Assembly: GCA_002600635.1 (NCBI GenBank)
Contig: CP021371.1
Coordinates: 127,001-191,000, forward strand
From: Rhizobium sp. ACO-34A
GTDB taxonomy: Bacteria; Pseudomonadota; Alphaproteobacteria; Rhizobiales; Rhizobiaceae
Length of the DNA: 64,000 nucleotides
Reading direction: 5' to 3'
Of this stretch, positions 58,968 to 64,000 are shown in pieces. Position 1 is the first letter of the stretch. Each line of letters starts with the position of its first letter. The translations under genes were made by a program, and so were the position numbers. The notes beneath the pieces are model-generated. The model saw only the letters and a program-made list of their open reading frames with translations. It was not told the DNA's origin and searched no databases.

Positions 58968-60997
58968 CAGACGTCGATCCAATCGCAGTCTTCCTGACGG
59001 AAGCGACTGAATTGCTTGAACAGGTCGAGGCGGGTTTGCTCGACCTCACCAGCCGATTGGACGACAAGGACCAGATCGACGCTGTCTTTCGTGGTCTGCA
59101 CACTCTCAAGGGCTCCGGTGCGATGTTCGGTTTCGACGCGCTGGCCGCCTTCACCCATCATTGCGAAACGGCTTTCGACCGGGTGCGCAAGGGCGATGTG
59201 CCCGCCACCCAGGAACTGGTGGCTGCCGTTCTCGCAGCTCAGGACCACATGCGGGCCTTGCTCGAGACGCCGAACGGCGATCATGAGGAAAAGAGCGCGG
59301 AACTGCTGGCCGTGTTGCAGGCAGCCGTTGCCGTTTCGGGCGGCGCGGTTGGTACTGCTCCCGTGACCGCCGGCGCCCGGATTGCGCAGGATGATGAAAC
59401 GGGTGGCGCATGGCGCATCCGTTTCAGCCTGCCGCGCGATTCCATGGCGAACGGCACCAATCCGCTCGGCTTGCTCGATGAACTGCGCGATCTCGGTGAA
59501 TGCCGGATCGTTGCCGACACCAGCAAGGTCCCCCCGCTCGATTCACTCGTGCCGACGGAAATTCATCTCGCCTGGGATGTCCACCTCGTGACCGATGGCG
59601 GACGCGAGGCGATCGAGGATGTCTTCATCTTCGTCATGGACGACATGGAATTGTCGATCGAGCGCTTGAAGGATGAGGCTTCCGAGCCGGTCGCGGCCAA
59701 GGCACCGGTTCCTGCCGCGCCCGCTATCGCGCAGCCGGTTGCTCAGGCTCCACAGGCTCCTGCCAAGGCAGCCGAAACCGCGACGCCTGCCACGGATAAC
59801 AAGCCCCAGCAGCAGGCCAAGGCCGCGGAGAACGTGCGCGTTCCTGCCGAACGCCTCGACGAATTGATGGACCGGGTGGGCGAACTCGTGATCGCCCAGT
59901 CGCGCCTCTCCCAGCTTGCCGACGCGACGATGGAAATCCAGCTGCGCGCGGTTTCCGAGGATATCGAACGCCTTTCGGGCGAATTGCGCGACACGATGAT
60001 GGTTCTGCGCATGATGCCGGTGGCGAGCCTCTTCGGCCGCTTCCGCCGCCTCGTTCACGATCTCTCCCGCGAGACCGGCAAGAAGATCGATCTGGTGACC
60101 GAAGGTGAAACCACCGAAGTCGACAAGACCGTCATCGACCGTCTCGCCGATCCGCTGGTTCACCTGGTGCGCAACTCCATCGACCATGGTCTGGAACTGC
60201 CCGAGGATCGCCGCAATACCGGCAAGGCCGAGACCGGCCGTATCATTCTCTCGGCGCAGCAGTCGGGCGGCGAAGTCATCATCACCATCAAGGATGACGG
60301 TCGCGGTATCGACCGCGCCCGCGTCCGGGCCAAGGCGGAATCTTCCGGCCTGATCCAGCCCGGCGCCACGCTGACCGATCCGGAACTGTTGCAGATGATC
60401 TTCCAGCCGGGTTTCTCGACAGCTGCGACCATCACCAATCTCTCCGGCCGTGGCGTCGGCATGGATGTCGTCAAGAAGACCGTCGAAGCCCTTCGCGGCA
60501 CCATCGACATCACCAGCACGCCGGGCGAGGGATCCGAAATTTCCCTGCGTATTCCGCTGACGCTGGCGATCATCGACGGCCTGCTGGTCCGGGTCGGCAA
60601 CGCCCCTTACGTCATCCCGCTTTCGGCGGTCGAGGAATGCCTCGAACTCTCCGTCGAGGACGACATGCGTTCGCGCGGCCGCAGCTTCATTTCGCTGCGC
60701 GAAAGCCTGGTGCCGTTCATCCGGCTGCGCGAGCTTTTCCACACCGGCACCAAGCCGGATCCCTTCCAGAAGATCGTCGTCATTTCGACCGGTACGGAGC
60801 GTGTCGGTCTGGTCGTCGACCAGATCATCGGCGACCACCAGACGGTGATCAAGTCGTTGTCGAAGCTGCACCATGACGTGGCGACCTTCTCCGGCGCCAC
60901 GATTCTCGGGGATGGCAGCGTCGCCCTTATCCTGGACGTCACCCATCTGGTGGCCTCGGGTCAACATCAGGAGGCGCAGTTGCGCGCGGCAGGATGA
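58964..60997 (+). CDS. cheA: Chemotaxis histidine kinase CheA
   Basis: 677 residues. HPt domain with phospho-acceptor H46 in FRGLHTLKGSGAMFGF; a P2-like domain ~145-235 (WRIRFSLPRDSMANGTNPLG); an Ala/Pro/Gln linker ~245-280; dimerisation from VRVPAERLDELMDRVGELVI (~289). The ATPase has the N-box HLVRNSIDHGLELPEDRR and the G-box GRGVGMDVVKKTVEAL; the C-terminal CheW-like domain starts near residue 540. It autophosphorylates under receptor control. The short linkers look natural. Confidence 0.94.
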   Translation: MTDVDPIAVFLTEATELLEQVEAGLLDLTSRLDDKDQIDAVFRGLHTLKGSGAMFGFDALAAFTHHCETAFDRVRKGDVPATQELVAAVLAAQDHMRALLETPNGDHEEKSAELLAVLQAAVAVSGGAVGTAPVTAGARIAQDDETGGAWRIRFSLPRDSMANGTNPLGLLDELRDLGECRIVADTSKVPPLDSLVPTEIHLAWDVHLVTDGGREAIEDVFIFVMDDMELSIERLKDEASEPVAAKAPVPAAPAIAQPVAQAPQAPAKAAETATPATDNKPQQQAKAAENVRVPAERLDELMDRVGELVIAQSRLSQLADATMEIQLRAVSEDIERLSGELRDTMMVLRMMPVASLFGRFRRLVHDLSRETGKKIDLVTEGETTEVDKTVIDRLADPLVHLVRNSIDHGLELPEDRRNTGKAETGRIILSAQQSGGEVIITIKDDGRGIDRARVRAKAESSGLIQPGATLTDPELLQMIFQPGFSTAATITNLSGRGVGMDVVKKTVEALRGTIDITSTPGEGSEISLRIPLTLAIIDGLLVRVGNAPYVIPLSAVEECLELSVEDDMRSRGRSFISLRESLVPFIRLRELFHTGTKPDPFQKIVVISTGTERVGLVVDQIIGDHQTVIKSLSKLHHDVATFSGATILGDGSVALILDVTHLVASGQHQEAQLRAAG

Positions 60998-61515
60998 GCG
61001 GAGCACTGAAGATGGTAACGGCCGGTTATTGGGGCGAGGCCGACGAGGCAGAAGTCCTGACCTTCGAACTCGCAGGCGAGACCTTCGCCTTCGACGCGGT
61101 CATCGTTCAGGAAATCCTCGATCTCCTGCCGGAAACGGCGGTGCCGGGAAGCCGGCCCTTCGTTGGCAGCGTCATCAATTTCCGCGGCAAGGTCATACCG
61201 CTTGCGGACATAAGGCTGGCATTTGGCATGGAGGCCACACAGCCGACGATCGATAGCCGGATCATCGTGATTGAACTGGATATCGAGGGCGAACCGACCC
61301 TGGTCGGCGTCCGGACTGACAAGGTGAATGAAGTCACCACACTCAATCGCGCCGCCAGCGAGCCGCCGCCGAGCGTCGGCATGCGTTGGCGCCCGGACTT
61401 CATCCACTGCCTGGTGAAGAGGGACAGCGATTTCATCATACTTCCCAACCTGGAAGCGATCTTTTCGCAGAAGAGTGATCGCTCGCACCTTCACCTCGCC
61501 AATCTGTCCGCGTGA
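60994..61515 (+). CDS. cheW: Chemotaxis coupling protein CheW
   Basis: 173 residues. LTFELAGETFAFDAVIVQEI (~22-41), FVGSVINFRGKVIPLADIRL (~59-78) and SRIIVIELDIEGEPTLVGVR are the CheW blocks. It links receptors to CheA. Overlaps cheA by 4 bp. A second ATG at 61012 is possible but would break the coupling. Confidence 0.93.
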   Translation: MSGALKMVTAGYWGEADEAEVLTFELAGETFAFDAVIVQEILDLLPETAVPGSRPFVGSVINFRGKVIPLADIRLAFGMEATQPTIDSRIIVIELDIEGEPTLVGVRTDKVNEVTTLNRAASEPPPSVGMRWRPDFIHCLVKRDSDFIILPNLEAIFSQKSDRSHLHLANLSA

Positions 61516-61533
61516 CACAAGGAATTCGATTAC

Positions 61534-63237
61534 ATGCGCTTCACCATTAAACTGAAACTGGCACTGGCCTTTTCGGCAGTCGTCCTTCTGCTGGCAGGCG
61601 TGGCCTTCTACGCCGTTACCAGCCTCGCCAGCCTGAACCAGGCGCTGGATTCCGTCATCAAGGGTCCGGCAAAGCAGCTGCAATACGCCATGCAGGTCAA
61701 CATCGAGCAGGCCGAACAGGTTCGCGCCCAGCGTAACGCCTTGCTGCGCGCGACTGCGCAGGAAACTGAAGCCGACTATCGCAACGCCGAGCAGCGTACG
61801 CAGAATCTCGCGGATGTCATCGAAAAGGGCCTTCCCAATTCCAGCGAGGAAGGGCGTCCGATGTGGCTCGAGCTGCAGGCCACCACCAAGGCCCTCGGTG
61901 AAGTGACCAAGAAGATCGAGCAGATTCACAAGACCCAGGGTCGGGATGCCGCCCTGGCCTTTGCCACGGCTGAACTGGGTCCGGTTTCGTTGCCGCTTCG
62001 CGACCTCGCGGTGAAGCTGCAGGGCCAGGCCATTGCCGACATGGAGAAGGCCCAGGTTGAGGCAGCTCACAGCTACGAACAGACGCGCGCCCTGCTACTG
62101 ACCGTTGCCGGCATTGCCTTTGCCATCGCCATTGCCGCCGCCCTCTGGCTGTCGCTGACGATCAGCCGTGGCCTGTCGCGCGCCGTAACCGCCGTCCGCA
62201 GCGTTGCTGAAGGCGATCTGACCCGCACCGCCCAGGTTACCAGCCGCGATGAAGTCGGTGATCTTCTGACCTACGTGAACGAAATGGTGGAGCGTCTCCG
62301 CGGCGTGGTCGGTGATGCCCTGTCTGCTTCTGACAACGTGTCTTCGGGCAGCCAGGAATTGTCTGCAAGCTCCGAGCAGCTTTCGCAGGGTGCGACGGAA
62401 CAGGCCGCTTCGGCTGAAGAAGCTTCGGCTTCGATGGAGCAGATGGCCGCCAACATCAAGCAGAACGCCGACAACGCCGCCCAGACGGAAAAGATCGCCC
62501 GCCAGTCCGCCAAGGATGCTGAAGCCAGCGGCGATGCCGTCAGCCGCGCCGTTGCCGCCATGCGTACGATTGCCGAGAAGATCTCGATCGTTCAGGAAAT
62601 CGCCCGCCAGACGGACCTTCTGGCCCTGAACGCCGCCGTCGAGGCCGCTCGCGCCGGCGAACATGGCAAGGGCTTCGCGGTGGTTGCTTCGGAAGTGCGC
62701 AAGCTTGCCGAGCGTTCGCAGTCCGCCGCTGCCGAAATCAGCGCCATGTCGGGCGAGACCGTACAGTCGGCACAGGATGCCGGCGAGATGCTGAACCGTC
62801 TGGTTCCGGATATCCGCAAGACGGCGGAACTGGTTGCCGAGATCTCGGCCGCCTGCCGCGAACAGGATATCGGCGCATCGCAGATCAACGAGGCGATCCA
62901 GCAGCTCGACAAGGTGACGCAGCAGAACGCCGGTGCTTCGGAAGAGATGTCGGCGACCTCGGAAGAACTTGCAGCCCAGGCCGAGGAACTGCAGACCTCC
63001 ATCGCCTTCTTCAAGGTTGACAATGCGGCTTCCCGCATCGACCAGCGTCCGGCCGTCCAGCGCGCTCCGGTTGCGGCTCGGGCCTCTGCGGCACGCGCTC
63101 CCCAGCGCAAGCCCCAGAAGGCGGCTCCCGCAGGCATGAACGTCGCCGCCCAGCAGGCTCGAGCCAAGGGTTTCGCCCTCGACCTGACCATGGGTGGACC
63201 GGATGCCGGCGACGCTGATTTCCGGGAAAGCGCATAA
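61534..63237 (+). CDS. Methyl-accepting chemotaxis protein
   Basis: 567 residues. Span one [20 protein letters not shown], a four-helix-bundle periplasmic domain (~32-185) rich in Gln and Glu, span two [20 protein letters not shown], then a HAMP domain. The signalling tip is [20 protein letters not shown] (~363-382). The C-terminal ~60 residues are an unstructured Ala/Arg/Pro-rich tail, ending GDADFRESA, without the CheR-binding pentapeptide of E. coli Tar and Tsr. The ligand is unknown. It lies 18 bp after cheW. Confidence 0.93.
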   Translation: MRFTIKLKLALAFSAVVLLLAGVAFYAVTSLASLNQALDSVIKGPAKQLQYAMQVNIEQAEQVRAQRNALLRATAQETEADYRNAEQRTQNLADVIEKGLPNSSEEGRPMWLELQATTKALGEVTKKIEQIHKTQGRDAALAFATAELGPVSLPLRDLAVKLQGQAIADMEKAQVEAAHSYEQTRALLLTVAGIAFAIAIAAALWLSLTISRGLSRAVTAVRSVAEGDLTRTAQVTSRDEVGDLLTYVNEMVERLRGVVGDALSASDNVSSGSQELSASSEQLSQGATEQAASAEEASASMEQMAANIKQNADNAAQTEKIARQSAKDAEASGDAVSRAVAAMRTIAEKISIVQEIARQTDLLALNAAVEAARAGEHGKGFAVVASEVRKLAERSQSAAAEISAMSGETVQSAQDAGEMLNRLVPDIRKTAELVAEISAACREQDIGASQINEAIQQLDKVTQQNAGASEEMSATSEELAAQAEELQTSIAFFKVDNAASRIDQRPAVQRAPVAARASAARAPQRKPQKAAPAGMNVAAQQARAKGFALDLTMGGPDAGDADFRESA

Positions 63238-63258
63238 GCTTTCCTGCAAGTAAACAGT

Positions 63259-63285
63259 CGGACGCTCTCGTTTCGAGGGCGTCCG
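63259..63285 (+). terminator. Strong hairpin after the first MCP gene
   Basis: CGGACGCTCTCG and CGAGGGCGTCCG pair (one G-T wobble) around TTT. Twelve base pairs, 21 nt after the stop, but no T-tract follows. It may separate the MCP from the next receptor gene. Confidence 0.55.
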
Positions 63286-63448
63286 TACGAGGCCCGCGTG
63301 TGAATGCGCTGGTGTCGATGATCGCCGGGAGTCGGCGAATGCAGGCGTGAATGTTTCGCCATCCTGCTTTCGTTGCCGGTCATCAAAGCAACATCACGAA
63401 ACCGGGCGTGCGCCTTGCATGTCCATTCACGAATGCGGGGTAGGGACA

Positions 63449-64000
63449 ATGCGCATTACGATCAAACTGAAACTTGCTCTGGCCTTTGGCTTCATGGTGC
63501 TGATGCTGCTGGCAGCGTCGGCTTACGGCATTTTGAGCCTTGCCGATTCCAAATCGAACATGGACGAGGTGATCGAGGGCACCGTTGTACGCCTCGACAA
63601 GATCCAGCAGCTGAATGCGATTTCGCTGACCATCGTTCGCGCGCAGAAGAACATGATTCTGGCGACGTCGCCGGACGAGGTGAAGAAATACGTCAATATG
63701 AGCCTGGAGGAGCAGGCCGCCTTCAATCAGATGTTTGAGGAAATGGCCGCCACGGCAAGCGCTGCCACACGGGATTACTGGCAGCAGTTGCGCGCCGCCA
63801 TCGAGGCATTTGAAGCCAGCGACAAGCGCATTCAGCAGCTTGTGAGCATCGGCAATACCACGGAAGCCGCGCGCATGTCGGCCAATGAAGGTCGCGAAGC
63901 CGCCAACACCTTGACCAAGAAACTCGAGGAAGGCGTGCAGATGAACCGCGATCGCCTTGAGGAGGCCAAGGCTGACGCTGATGCCGAGTATGAGACGACG
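63449..64000 (+). CDS. Methyl-accepting chemotaxis protein, N-terminal part (cut by window edge)
   Basis: 184 residues are visible and the frame stays open to the edge. It begins [20 protein letters not shown], nearly the same first span as the previous MCP ([20 protein letters not shown]), which points to a gene duplication. The region that follows is a 4HB-type sensor domain (LDKIQQLNAISLTIVRAQKN). AGGGA precedes the ATG by 5 nt. Span two and the signalling domain lie beyond the window. Confidence 0.88.
   Translation, partial: MRITIKLKLALAFGFMVLMLLAASAYGILSLADSKSNMDEVIEGTVVRLDKIQQLNAISLTIVRAQKNMILATSPDEVKKYVNMSLEEQAAFNQMFEEMAATASAATRDYWQQLRAAIEAFEASDKRIQQLVSIGNTTEAARMSANEGREAANTLTKKLEEGVQMNRDRLEEAKADADAEYETT

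Overview
The window reads as chromosome or large-replicon DNA from an alphaproteobacterium of the order Rhizobiales, most likely Rhizobiaceae (Rhizobium, Agrobacterium, Sinorhizobium or Ciceribacter type). The pointers are the glpR-D-S-T-P-Q-U-V-K glycerol locus in the rhizobial order, the PssD/PssE glycosyltransferase pair, the HutF branch of histidine breakdown, high-GC coding DNA with many 4-bp ATGA gene overlaps, and mosaic intergenic repeats of the kind known from rhizobia. No species can be named from sequence alone.

Layout. 1-7442: end of an ABC transporter ATPase gene, a class I aminotransferase, then a LysR regulator divergent from hyuB-hyuA (hydantoinase/oxoprolinase family) and a frameshifted RraA-type aldolase gene. 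7443-8614: a gene-poor graveyard with a decayed initiator-tRNA fragment, a second copy of its 3' end and a possible IS66 relic. 8615-14151 (minus): respiratory formate dehydrogenase fdoG-H-I plus fdhE, with fdoG broken by one frameshift. 14435-22599: a complete histidine-utilisation locus, hutF-hutC on minus and hutI-H-G-U-D on plus, around a perfect 16-bp palindrome. 22605-24196: an unknown membrane protein and a calcineurin-like phosphoesterase. 24667-35709: an extracellular polysaccharide locus with PssE, PssD, a Wzy-like polymerase, a KTSC protein, a PL5-like lyase, a transglutaminase-like peptidase, a Wza-type exporter, a Gly-rich secreted protein, a Wzc-type tyrosine kinase and a small membrane protein. 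36069-36996: two small minus-strand envelope proteins. 37560-42975: a dipeptide ABC transporter (dppABCDF). 43147-53245: glycerol uptake and catabolism. 53457-56100 (minus): ATP-dependent DNA ligase and its partner beta-lactamase-fold exonuclease. 56223-64000: a chemosensory cluster with a soluble MCP-like protein on minus and STAS, CheY, CheA, CheW and two MCPs on plus, running off the window.

The window is mainly nutrient acquisition and catabolism (amino-acid derivatives, histidine, peptides, glycerol, formate), surface polysaccharide and taxis. The most important technical point is that three genes (the RraA-type gene, fdoG and an SNase-like gene) are each broken by an apparent loss of one G/C inside a G/C homopolymer. 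This shared signature suggests under-called homopolymers in the assembly rather than three separate gene deaths. I found no convincing wholly new system. The best candidates for new biology are the polysaccharide locus (a lyase lacking the usual catalytic His, plus an unassigned Gly-rich secreted protein between the exporter and kinase genes) and the divergent soluble MCP-like protein facing the che operon.
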